Source of the DNA: Kingdonia uniflora
Taxonomy: Eukaryota > Streptophyta > Magnoliopsida > Ranunculales > Circaeasteraceae
Reading direction: 5' to 3'
Length of the DNA: 64,000 nt
Assembly: GCA_014058105.1 (NCBI GenBank)
Contig: JACGCM010000655.1
Span: 1,424,001 to 1,488,000 of the forward strand
Under the pieces are notes generated by a model that was not told where the DNA came from, did not search any database, and worked only from the letters and a program-made list of their open reading frames with translations. Shown here in pieces: positions 1-10,428 of this stretch. Made by a program: the position numbers and the translations under genes. How positions within the stretch are numbered: position 1 is the stretch's first letter; each line of letters opens with the position of its first letter.

Positions 1-696
1 CAGAAGCAAGAAAAGGATTCCGAATCCTAAGCTTTCAAAAGAGGAATGAGCCTATAAAACACAGAGCGCTGCTTGATGGTACAGTAGAGTCTGAGGAAGT
101 ACATGTAGGCGCTGAAAGCATAGATCCAAACACCTGTTTTTTCTACTACGCCATCTCATGACTTGCGTACGAAGAAAGCAGAAGCAAGTCTAGATAGATG
201 ATCGACCGTCAAATGCTTGGAGTGTGCTTTAGAGAGACGAGCTCAACCCAGGGAAGGCAGTGAGAAGCGTATGCAGAAGCAAGAGATAGCCTACGCTTTA
301 AGCTTTCTAGACCTACTCATTTTGTTTGGGTTTTTTTACGGCCGCTTGACTTACCAGTAGGTTTTTATTTGATGGTGTCTTTTATGGGCATTCTCTCACT
401 ATGAAAGAAAAGCCTAAGCTTTCGCAGCAAAGAAGGATCTAGTGCTTTTCTTGGCTATCTTTTTGAGTTGGGTCTGGAGCGTTTTTCTTAGGAGGCCACT
501 TTCTATAGCTATAGCAACCCCCCTACCTTGAAGTTGATTCCATTTCGTCCTACAACTACGTCTGTCTATAGTCAATCTATTTGCAACGAGCGTTAGCGCT
601 TTCCCCGTATGCAAGTTTTTTTATAGGCCTAACGCCTATTTTCCTTAGTATCCTAAACTTTTAGGCTACCTCTTTTAAAACAGCTCTTTTGCGAAG

Positions 697-835
697 GAGC
701 GCATAACCCGACTCAATGTGATTACGGAGGCCCCGTTGTGCATAGAAGGAGCAGGGGAAGTTATTATGGAGGCCAAAGAGCGCATAACCCGACTCAATGT
801 GATTAGAGAGGCCGTTGCATAGAAGGAGCAGGGGA
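697..835 (+). repeat. Direct duplication of about 60 bp
   Basis: A segment starting GAGCGCATAACCCGACTCAA and ending in GGAGCAGGGGA occurs at 697-758 and again at 778-835, spaced by 81 bp, with small differences in the middle. A spacer containing GTTATTATGGAGGCC separates the two. It looks like a recent local duplication followed by small indels. Confidence 0.9.
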
Positions 836-1381
836 CTAGACCCCGACATGGCTATCTGATGCGCCGTCATCTTTTCATTTCACTAAGGCGCAGAACGAAG
901 GTGAAGATCTCTCCGCAGTGGTCTTGGTCTTTTAAAAAGGCGGAGAAGGAGTCAGAAGCTATACCATGACTACGACTGACGCTCCTTAAAGGCATTAGCT
1001 CCTTACAGGCATTCTTCTTTGAGGGTAAGTAGTTTAGGGGTCTTCTCTTTGATTCATACTAGGCTCCCAGCGATTCCTAGTGATTAGAGCGGCAAGAAGA
1101 AGTTCAGTTCACCCCTAAGCTACAAAAAACCTATGAAGCTAGTAGTCCCGGCTACCCTTGAAAGGTAACCTTATTCTCTTCGCCGTACGCAAGTCGGAAA
1201 AAGACAGGACAAGGGTTTTTCTACCTTGAGAGAGAAAGTGCAGTCTCAGAAAAAAAAAGACCTCATCCTATCAATGGAGAAATGGAACCATTACCGTACG
1301 CAAGTTTTCGGGATGCACCTAGTAGCGCCTTGCCTCTCTTATGCTAGTTGAACTGAGGACTGGACTCTCCGTACTCTTCCA

Positions 1382-1890
1382 CGTACGCAAGTTCTGAGCT
1401 TGGTTGGCTAGGATCAGATCTTGCAAGAACACCGGAGGGGCTTAATACTAAAATAGGCGAAGGAGTGTGCTTTTAAGCAGCTTGGAGTGTGCTGCCAATT
1501 TTCCATCATCAAACTACTTAAAAGCGCTCAAAATATACATTACGAAGAAAAAAAAAGGTAGTTTGGACGGACTGAAGGTGCCGGTAATCTTTTCTGGTCT
1601 CCGTACGCAAGTTTTTTTTTACAGTTGGGAGTTAGTAAGGGAGTGTCACTGTACGCAAGTTCTGAGCTTGGTTGGCTAAAAGACGTGTCAGTTTCTGAGC
1701 TTGGTTGGCTATTGGCTAGGATCAGATCTTGCAAGACCAAGGCGAAGGACGGAAGGTGCCGGTAATCGTTTATGGTCTCCAACGATTTTGCACCACACCA
1801 GTTGGTCTTTTCTGGTCTCCTTTGCACCGGTTGGGAAAGACGTGTCAGCGAAGCTGTGACCCATGCGCCAGTTGGGAAAGACGTGTCAGT
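1382..1890 (+). repeat. Scrambled local duplication cluster
   Basis: Several units recur in different order. TTCTGAGCTTGGTTGGCTA occurs near 1391, 1659 and 1692; GATCAGATCTTGCAAGA near 1411 and 1720; GAAGGTGCCGGTAATC near 1574 and 1752; and GGGAAAGACGTGTCAG near 1832 and 1872. The first two copies of the TTCTGAGC unit are preceded by the 11-mer (or its TGTACGCAAGT variant), whereas the third is not, being joined to GACGTGTCAG instead. Confidence 0.85.
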
Positions 1891-2597
1891 GAAGCTGTGA
1901 CCAAGGATCCTTCTTTAGCTCTTTTTAGGATCCTTGCTACTTTCTTTTAGCGCCCTTTCTTTCTTCGTTCCTTTTAAAGCCCAGCGCTCGTCTTTCTCCC
2001 GTTTTTTATCTCCCGTTTTTTATGCATCAACTGGGTATTTTTAAACAGTGCAGCGGTGATCTTTTCTTCGAACTTGCGTACGACGTTTTTTAAAATCCTA
2101 GTGAGGATCCTTAACTACGAAGCCAAAACTCCTATGCCTTTTCTTTCTTGCTGGGTAGCTACGCGCGAATAGGGTCTGGAGGAAGAGAAGGACCTTCGGG
2201 TATCTTGTTGATGAGCCCACCAGTAGGCCTAAAAAAAACTAAGCCTTGGTTGTTGAAGTGAAGACAGAGTGAAAACCAGCTTTGCAATAGACAAACCCAC
2301 TACGAAACTTGCGTACGGGAAAAACCACTGCTGAAAAACCCACTAGACCAACGCCTGCAAAAACGCCTGCAAAAGAAATAGCCGGGACTGATGGCTTCTA
2401 TTGGCTTCTATATCGATCCTAGTCCTAGCTATTGGCTTCCATTTGATCCTGACCTGATCCTCGCTTTTGGCTTCTATTTGACCCTAACCTGCTCCTCGCT
2501 TTTGGCTTCGAGTTTATCCTGATCCTAGCCTCGCTTTTGCCACTATGGACAAACCCGCTATGAAAGAAGGAAAGAAGAATGTCCGGCTGGCTCCAAC

Positions 2598-2712
2598 CTA
2601 TAGACAAACCTACTTTCTTCCTATAGACAAACCTACTTTCTTCCTATAGACAAACCCACTTCCAACCTATGGACAAACCGACTTCTTACCTATAGACAAA
2701 CCCACTATGAAA
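2598..2712 (+). repeat. 23-bp minisatellite, five copies
   Basis: Units beginning CTATAGACAAAC start at 2598, 2621, 2644, 2667 and 2690, an exact 23-bp period. Copies differ at a few positions (one begins CTATGGACAAAC). A related single copy with the same AAGAAGGAAAGAAGA trailer lies near 2544, so the array may have grown from one ancestral unit. Confidence 0.92.
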
Positions 2713-2900
2713 GAAGGAAAGAAGAGGCAAAACAAGGTATTAAGGAAAAGAGGTGGAAGCTAGCTTTAAGTAGTTTGGAGGAAGGATCCTAAAACCACGC
2801 TAGAGTACTGAAGGTGAAGCAGGAAGCCAGAGGTTTTATAGAGAGCTAGCACCGGGGGTGTGGGTCATTGATAACTTCAACTAGCGGTTGGTCTTCTTCT

Positions 2901-2957
2901 TCTTTTCCTTTGTCCGCACTTCTTTCGTCTTCTTTTCCTTTGTCCGCACTTCTTTCG
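2901..2957 (+). repeat. 30-bp tandem duplication
   Basis: The unit containing TTCCTTTGTCCGCACTTCTT is present twice, at about 2901-2927 and 2931-2957, with a 30-bp period and no difference seen. Confidence 0.9.
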
Positions 2958-3670
2958 CTTTTATTTATATGAGAGGGTTCTTTCCCGGTCTAAGGCGGTT
3001 TGATAGGTAGCTTGGGAATATAAATCCTCCTCAACGCTACCATTTCACTAGCGACACATCGTCTCAAACTACCGAAACCTTCCTATTTTCCATCGTCTTT
3101 TCATTCGATCAAGCTCGGGTGCATCGACTCTACTTTTCCACTAGCTCTTTTCCTTTTTCCGTACGCAAGTTGCTTCTTTAATCCGTTAGTTTAAGTAGTT
3201 TAGGGACTGCGAGTGGAGTTCTCCAACTTTTCTTTCTTGGTCTTTTTTTGGAACTTGCGTACGGAAAAAGAAAGCTGGGGCTTTAAAAAGGTAGTTTCGT
3301 TCCGAAACTACAGTTTGGAAGCTTTCAAACTACAAACTACTGTACCGTAGTGCCCACTTAGAATAGGTGTTCAATGTGGAAAAGAGTGTGTTTTAGCGCC
3401 GTTATAAATAGTGGGCCGGGAGTGGTGTGGATTTAGAGACCTAGCGTTAGATCTTGCTCTAAACTACTTTCACTCTAAGAGTAGCCTTTTTAAACGTACG
3501 CAAGTCCGATATATACATTCTATTTTCTTGTTCTTTTTTAAAAGGATAAGGTATTAGACCTGTTTTTTTTCGCTAACACTTCGAGGATCCTTGCTTTCTA
3601 AACTACCGTACGCAAGTTCGTGGTGGATAAGGTATTAGACCTAGTGTGAGATCCTTTCGGCAGAGGTTAC

Positions 3671-3842
3671 GCTAGTTGGAAACCATACCTTATCCAGCTT
3701 GTCTTCTTCTGGTCTATCTTATCGCAGGTTCGCTACGCTTCGTTTGTCTTTTTACTACGCTAGTTGGGTCGAGCTAAACCATACCTTATCCAGCTTGCTT
3801 GTCTTCTTCTGGTCTATCTTATCGCGGGTTCGCTATGCTTCG
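3671..3842 (+). repeat. Direct duplication of about 75 bp
   Basis: The segment with AACCATACCTTATCCAGCTT and GTCTTCTTCTGGTCTATCTT occurs at 3671-3742 and 3759-3842. The second copy carries extra bases after GCTAGTTGG and after CAGCTTG. Such small differences fit replication slippage or short-homology repair. Confidence 0.9.
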
Positions 3843-6800
3843 GCCGAGGTTCCGCACTGATCTAGTCACCCCTTATCCAGTGCGAAGTTTCATCATTACA
3901 CTACGGGGGAGCTTGGCTCATCATCAGTAGGAGTTGACTCATCCAAAAGAAGGTCTGCTAAATAGGGCGAAAAAGACGCCAGCATAGAGCAAGGCCTTTT
4001 CGATCTGAAGCGCTGTCTTGTCTTATGAATATGATAGAGACAAACCCACTACATAGACAAAGCCACTACGCCAAGGATCCTAGCCTTGATAACTAGGCCA
4101 AGCCATAACAGCTAGACGACTACTAGGCCAGGGCTTTTCCGTATGCAAGCCTCGCAAGAATACAGATGTATGCTCGCTTAAAAAAAAAAGCGATGTGTCA
4201 GCGTGTCGAATAGCAGCGAAAAAGCGTTGATGGAGAGTCGAATAGGAGAACCTGCGTCGACAGCCAACTATAGCGAGCGCCCGTAGTTGTAGTTTAGGCA
4301 ACGCTTTAAAGACCTCTGAGGCATTGAGAGGTCTTTTTCTCTTGCTTGCCACTTCTTTTCCTTAACGCCTCTTCCTTTCTCACGGCTAAAGAAGAGCTAT
4401 TCGACACGTGTTTTCCAGTGGTGTTAGCGACAGAGTTTAAAAAGGGAATAGCATACTCTTTTCTTTAATCCACTTGCTTTTTGAATACCATAACTCCTAA
4501 CAGAACTCTTTTAAACGTACGCAAGTCCAACCTTTTGGCGCTTTTTAAACCACACCTCTAATGGCTCCTTTGTACCTTGCTGCTTCCTCTTTTTCCTCTA
4601 CTAGCTTTAGCAACTCTAATGGCTTCTTTAATCCTTCTTTTAACGTACGCAAGTTCCAACACACACCTCTAATGGCCCCTAAACTGCTCTTTTAGAAGAG
4701 GTGTGTGTTTGTGTTGGAGCGCACTATTAGAAGGAGGATCCGTAAATAAAAGTGCTGTTATATATAAGAAGTTTCAAAAGAGTTAAAGCGTAGTTTGTAG
4801 TTTGGAGTGTGTTGTGGAGTGTGTTTGTGTTTTAGCGATTGCCTAAAGGCTTTTTAAAGTAGCAAGAGGAAGGTAGCTTTCAAAAAACTAGTGGAGTTAA
4901 CGCTCTAAAACACACAGCTGGAGTTGCTAAAGCTCCGTAAAACGTAGTTTGTAGTTTTAGGAGTCGTAGTTTAGGAGCCAGAGTGAAAAGACAAGAATAG
5001 GATTTTCCTATTCTTGTAATAACATAAGAAAGTAAGAGCTTTCTAGTTTCGCGTAAGGATCCTTAACCACTGAAAAACAACGTTCTCCAACACACTAGTG
5101 CAAAATTGGGCTAGGTGTGTAGCGCCAATAACTATAGAACTCGTCTCTGACGCTTAGCTGACGCTCTAATGGCTCCAAACTACAAACTACTTTCCTTTTT
5201 CCGTGGTTCCACCGTACGCAAGTTTACACACAGAATCTATCCTAAGTGGTTTAGAAAGCTACCTTTCAAGTGGTTTTAAAAAGCGCTAAAAGAAGCGTGG
5301 GTGAAAAGCAAAATAAGGTATTGAGCTACGTTGGATTTCTTGCTGCTTTCTAAACCACAAAAAAACACCGTTTGTCTTTCTTGCCGCTTTCTTGCTGTTT
5401 TTTGGGGGGTTTCTAGTAGGGCTTTAAAAATATACATTACGGACTTGCGTACGTTTAAAAGGGTTAGAAGAACCAGTAGCAAGAAAGAATCCCCCGCCTT
5501 TCTACCTATAGTAAGAACCAGTAGCAAGAAATCCTCTCTTTCCAGCAAGAAGCCATCAGTCAGCTTTATCTGCAGGAAAAGTCCGGTTGTTCTCTTTCTT
5601 AGGTTTCTAAATAGCCCTCTAAACTACAAACTACTTTTTCGACCTCTACAGGCTTCTAAGTCTTTTAAGCCGTTCTCATGCTTTTTAAAGGGACACCTAT
5701 GCAAACCCTTCTTGCGCAAGGTTTTGCTAAAAAAAAAAGGAAACGTGATAGGGCGGCGCTTGCTTATTACTAAGAGTTGGAGCCTAAAAAAAGCCGTGAG
5801 TTCGCCTTTCTCTTGCAAAAGTAGCTAGCGGCAGGTGGTGAGTTCAATCGTTCCAATAGAATCAATCAAGATAGGAAGGAAGACAGGCTACGTTGGATAG
5901 ATGCCAGAGCGCCTCCAGTAGGCTATTTTCTGGAAGCGTAGGAGAGAAAGAGGCCAGCCAAAAAAAGAACGAAGATAGGCTGAAGTCAAGACGATCAAGA
6001 CTCTAGCGTAGCAACTCCTCTTAGACAGATCGAAGCCTTAAGATAGGGGAGAGAGACCAGTAGGTGATGGGTTGATATAGATAGGATAGCCAGTGGCTAA
6101 ACCCCCTAGCGAATCTCTAAGCATTTAGACAGACGCACTACTTGCTACGCTAGTCCGTGGGTTCTTCTTTATTCAAACCCTCTTTTTTTTATTAAAAAGC
6201 GTTGGAGCAGCAACCTGCGGATCAGCCCGCTACTACTCGTGTATGAGAAGGTCTTCGCTCACTTCGCTGATCGGTGACAGTGACTCTGGCTTAAGCGTTT
6301 TGAATAAACCGGCAGCACACCCCTCTCCATGCCGCTCCTATGATAGGAATAGCGTATAGCTCCGGGTTGCTAGCGTATCAACTGACTACCATAATGGTTG
6401 GGGGCGATTGTTGAAACCTTTCGCCTAGGGGTTATGAGCTACCAGCGCGAGGTGCATGAAGATCCTCGTATGAGTCAGGTTTTCGACGCGAAAAAAAAGA
6501 AGTGTCCAGTTTCATAGGCGCAAAAGCGCGTTAAGGACTATAGCCTCCAGTTTAAAGTGGTCCTGTCCTTATTTCCCCACTTTCTGTGATTCGGGTAGCA
6601 CAGTCTTTTTTGAGGATCCTAGATAGTTCTAGGTCTAGCTCCACGTCCTGAAGGAGATGCATAGTTCTTGGTCTTATAGAACAGCTACGATGTTGCTAGA
6701 GGTGTTTAGCGCCTTGAGTTGGTCTGGTCTTTTTTTGCTTTCAGTTTCATAGTGGGTTTGGGCATAGGAGCTTTTTCTTTCCGGGGTGACCATGACAAAT

Positions 6801-7867
6801 TTCTATTTTGCGACGTTGCTTCCATGTGGAATTGCATTGAGTGGGTTTTGGCCTATGTTGTCGACCATAAAAAATTTTGGTTTTGCTAAAAAAAACAGCA
6901 AGAAGGATCCTCGCGCTCGAGAGAGTGCTAGGTAGCCAAAGGTGTTATTATAAAATAAGAAATAGACATTCACCGTACGCAAGTCCAAACTACGCCTCTT
7001 TTCCTCTCTATTTAGATGTTAGCCTGGCCCTGGGTCCCGCCACCTATAGGTTACGGAGCGTAAGCGTAAGGGGCAGAGGCGTAAGCCGAAGAGCGAAGAG
7101 ACAATCTGTCTATAGCTATAGTCTATTTACGCACTAGCTAAAAGGTGAACGGGTTGAAGGATCCTTCCGGATCACTCCCTAGGAGAAGTCTGAAGCGCTG
7201 GACCCCAAAAGAGTAGTTTCGGTCCCCTAACTACTCTTTAGAGAGCGCATTTTTATTTCTTTTTTTGGCCTTGCGTTCTTTAGGGTTTGGTGGTGGTCTA
7301 TAGCCGATAGCTCCAAAAAAAACTCGTAGAGATCGTGGAAAAATAAAGACCTTGTTGCCTAAAATATACATTACGGCTAACCAACGCTTGCCTAGCTATT
7401 TCCGGCTTCACTTGGCTTCGGCGTACGCAAGTGTAGAGTTCGCTTCGTTCAACTGGTGTGGGTCGAAAGATTCGTATTCGTCGCTTACTTCGGCGTACGC
7501 AAGTCATGAGTTCTTTTGCAAAAAAAAGACTTCGCTAACTACTCTTGCTGAAGGTTTGCAAAAAAAAAGGGTAGTGTCATGTAGTTTGTAGTTTAAGGAG
7601 CGCTTTTGGCTCATCGTAATGGTCATCATTGCTTATCTTCACTTTCCGTGTCCTATGTCGTGTCGAATAGAGTCGAGTCAAAGGCGTGTCGAATAGAGTC
7701 GAGTCAAACCCACCGGTTTTTAAACAGGCTTTTTTTTCAAAGGAAAGGAGTAGTTTGCATGTAGTTCCCTGTCCTAAAGGTTGTGGCTCTCGGCTGATTT
7801 GACACCCTAAACCGCTTGCCGTACGCAAGTTCGCGTAGTTTTCACATTCCCAAAGGTTTAGGTGTGA

Positions 7868-7889
7868 GCTTGCGCAAGCTTGCGCAAGC
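7868..7889. repeat. Decamer palindrome array, two units
   Basis: Two units of GCTTGCGCAA plus a trailing GC form a self-complementary run. The same decamer is found as a single unit near 19769 and 43188 and as three units at 52245. Because the sequence is its own complement it can fold as a hairpin on either strand. Confidence 0.9.
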
Positions 7890-8239
7890 TCCAAACTACG
7901 TTTTCAGAATACGAGCCAACCCCTGCCTATTGAAAGCAGGCTTAAAAAAGCAAGCTTTCCTTTTTAAAGCTTAGAGAAAGGCCGTAGTTTAGGATCCTTC
8001 CGTTAACCCAAGCTTAAAATGCTAGGTAGGTAAGTTAGGACGGATTTACCTCGGAATGAAAACAGGTTTCTGCAGCACCTGCATACGCTGCCCTCAGAAA
8101 GCAAAAGAAGGACTAGCAATCCTCGTACTAACACTAAGAAATAAGATCCGGCTCTTTTCGTACGCAAGTTTAGTGGGTCTCGTTTCCTTTTAAAGCCCTC
8201 GCAAACGCCAATATTATTTTCCGTCATTTTGCTTTCTTT

Positions 8240-8256
8240 GTACGCAACTTGCGTAC
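8240..8256. repeat. Head-to-head 11-mer palindrome
   Basis: Two inverted 11-mer halves meet at a single central C, giving GTACGCAACTTGCGTAC. The surrounding CTTTCTTT and TTAAAAGGA are the same as at 9986-10002, so this is a duplicated composite unit rather than a chance meeting of two copies. Confidence 0.88.
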
Positions 8257-9698
8257 GTTAAAAGGAGCTTGAGTGTCTTTGTCTGCGCTAACTATTAGAT
8301 CAATCTGAAAGTTCCTCGCTTACTTGGCTTTTCACCGGAAGCATGGGTTTTCTTATTATTTTTTAACGTACGCAAGTCCGTGCGCTAAAGCCTTTGAAAA
8401 ACACTAGCGTAGCAAGCTACCTTTCACTGTACGCAAGTGGAATGAAAAAAGGGTTTGCACCGTAATGTCTATTTCAAAGCGCACAGGCAGATCAAGTTCG
8501 CTTTCTTTGTACGCAAGTCACCGTAATGTCTATTTTTTAAAAGCTAGGACGGTGGATAAGAGCTCAGAAAAGTGAAATATGCAGAAACTGTAGTTTAGGA
8601 AAAGCGAACCATACTTGCGTACGGGAAAAACTAACTCGCCGTACGCAAGTCTAAAACTACGCTGCTCCGCTAAACTACTAAAAAGCTAGGTAAGAAATGA
8701 AAAAAAAAACTCAGTTTCGCATTTTTTGATCGCTCTAGTTCGTAGTTGAAAAGAGGCGAGTGAGTTTTGGCCGTACGCAAGTATAGGTTGACGTACGCAA
8801 GTCAACGTAATGTATATTTTTGAGCGTAATGTATATTCAAAAAAAATACGACGCTCGCTTTTTAAAGGTCAACCATTAGACTTGCGTACGGTGAGTGGTT
8901 TTTTTTTTAACTATGGGTTGATTCTTTTCTGCATATTGCGCTTTGATTAGAGTCTAACGCTAAACTACTTGATTAGGGTTGGATTTGAGCATTAAAGAAA
9001 AGAGGTTAGTGGGTTTTGGCCGTACGCAAGTATGGGTTGATGAAACTTTTGCGCGTAATGTATATTTTTGATTTCGGTATATTTTTGAGACGACGCTCAG
9101 GGCTAAAACTAAAAAAAAGAGTGGACTTTTGCCGTACGCAAGTAGGATCCTAAAACTACGGCTGCTTTTCCTAAACTACAGTTTCTGCATATCGCGCTAT
9201 TTTTCGATCGCTGATAGGCTTTCTTTTGTGGTTTGGAGCGACCAAGGAATCTGTTAGTTTACTTGCGTACGTAGATTAGAGTGCACTTTCGCCTATGGTA
9301 GGACGGGAATTTGCTACCCTTCACCTACGCAAAATGAGTACCCCTTTAAAAAAGGACCGACAAGGCTTGCTGCGCCAAAAGAAAGAGGTCTACATGATTT
9401 CAAGACACAACGCGGTTATTTTAAAAAATCCTACACAGCGCTGGATCCAAGGAGTTCTTTTCCGTTGAACTACTACGGGTGGCAAAGAACCAACACAGCT
9501 AATGCTTCGGGTCTCTTGTCTCTAAACTACTTTTAGGATCCTTGATAGAAGTAGATTAGGGAAAGAATAGCTCTTTTTTTTAGTGAATGGAGCAACATAG
9601 CATACAAGACAACGCTGGTCAGGCAAGGGAAGAAACTACTGGCGGCGCTAATGGCATAAGAGGTAGTTAAACTAGAGGTGTGAGTTAGTGCTGGTTGA

Positions 9699-9728
9699 GC
9701 GTACGCAAGTTGCGCAACTTGCGTACGC
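9699..9728. repeat. Perfect 30-bp palindrome of two 11-mers
   Basis: A complete 11-mer in reverse orientation is followed by TTGCGCAA and a complete 11-mer in forward orientation, giving a 30-bp perfect palindrome. It could form a 15-bp cruciform or hairpin. No coding sequence lies across it. Confidence 0.93.
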
Positions 9729-9985
9729 CAAAAAGAAAAGAGTTTCGTAGTTTAGAAGCGCACAGGCATGAAGCTTGAGCTCTAAGTGAGCGTAGTTTAG
9801 GATCCTTCTTCGCAACATAGCTCCAAACTACAAACTACTAAAAAGGAACGGGGTTCTGGGGAGGAAGGAGATTGCGCCATTGGGTCTTGAGTTTGAGCCA
9901 GGACCTAAAGCAAGAATCCCTCTTTAGCACACTCCTTTTAAAGACGCGCAAAAGAAAAGCCATTCTTCAACACACCGCTTTCTTT

Positions 9986-10002
9986 GTACGCAACTTGCGT
10001 AC
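9986..10002. repeat. Second head-to-head 11-mer palindrome
   Basis: This has the same 17-bp inverted structure as 8240-8256, including the CTTTCTTT left flank and the TTAAAAGGA right flank, here followed directly by a BamHI module (AAGGATCCT). Confidence 0.88.
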
Positions 10003-10350
10003 GTTAAAAGGAAGGATCCTCACCTACTGGTGTTATTAAATCACTTACGTACGCGGAAAAGAGGTAGCCTATAACCGTATCCTAGGAAAAAGCGTAGGAG
10101 GGGTTGGATATCACAGGTAACAGGTCGCCTAACCATATCCCCGAAATACCACTAGACCCCAGCACCACGCGAAATCCTCCCATGCTCCTTTCTTGCTGGT
10201 CTGCCGCTAAAGAAAGATCCATTGCTAACTACTTGCTTTCGATAGCTCTAAGAAAAAAGACAGGCCTAGTACCTTGACAGAAGAAAGACGCACTCGAGTA
10301 GCACTAGACTTTTCGCTACTAGTTTTTTAGACCCAACAAGTGTCACTTTC

Positions 10351-10428
10351 CACTAAGGTACGACGAAACTTTCCCCATTCTGAGATCAGCACTAGGGTAC
10401 GACGAAACTTTCCCCATTCTGAGATCAG
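10351..10428 (+). repeat. 39-bp tandem duplication
   Basis: The unit with GGTACGACGAAACTTTCCCC is present twice at 10351-10389 and 10390-10428, with one base changed. Confidence 0.9.

Larger units (their letters stand above)
1..5300. other. Gene-free region, 1-5.3 kb
   Basis: No frame here looks like a gene; the longest open frame is 95 codons and runs through repeats. The stretch holds copies of the 11-mer ACTTGCGTACG (for example 1184, 1295, 1382, 1602, 2072, 2307, 3160, 3253, 3495, 3607, 4516, 4644, 5213). It also carries BamHI-centred modules and five local duplications that are listed separately. From 4.4 to 5.3 kb most of the sequence is built from words such as CTCTAATGGCTCC, GTAGTTTAG and TTTTAAACGTACGCAAGTCC, which recur elsewhere in the window. 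No promoter or terminator could be tied to any transcript. Confidence 0.75.
5301..10000. other. Gene-free region with densest module field
   Basis: This holds the longest open frame of the window (5331-5828, plus strand, 165 codons). Its translation crosses a CGTAATGTATATT-type module and an 11-mer, and it shows no recognisable domain, so I do not call a gene. Roughly 6.2-6.5 kb is poor in the common modules and has no identity I can give. From 7.35 to 9.3 kb the 11-mer occurs every 100-200 bp, mixed with CGTAATGTATATT modules, making this the densest field in the window. Between 9.3 and 10 kb there are two A-module palindromes and scattered BamHI modules. Confidence 0.75.

Noticed and set aside
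5331..5828. Longest open frame, 165 codons, plus strand
   Set aside because: It contains translated modules (KIYIT from a D module, then DLRTF from an 11-mer), shows no domain, and is within chance length for this window.
6230..6500. rRNA fragment
   Set aside because: The region is module-poor and GC-richer with rRNA-like words, but I could not match any conserved rRNA segment.
7422..9271. CRISPR array
   Set aside because: Repeats are only 11 bp, occur in both orientations with irregular spacing, and no cas-like frame is present.
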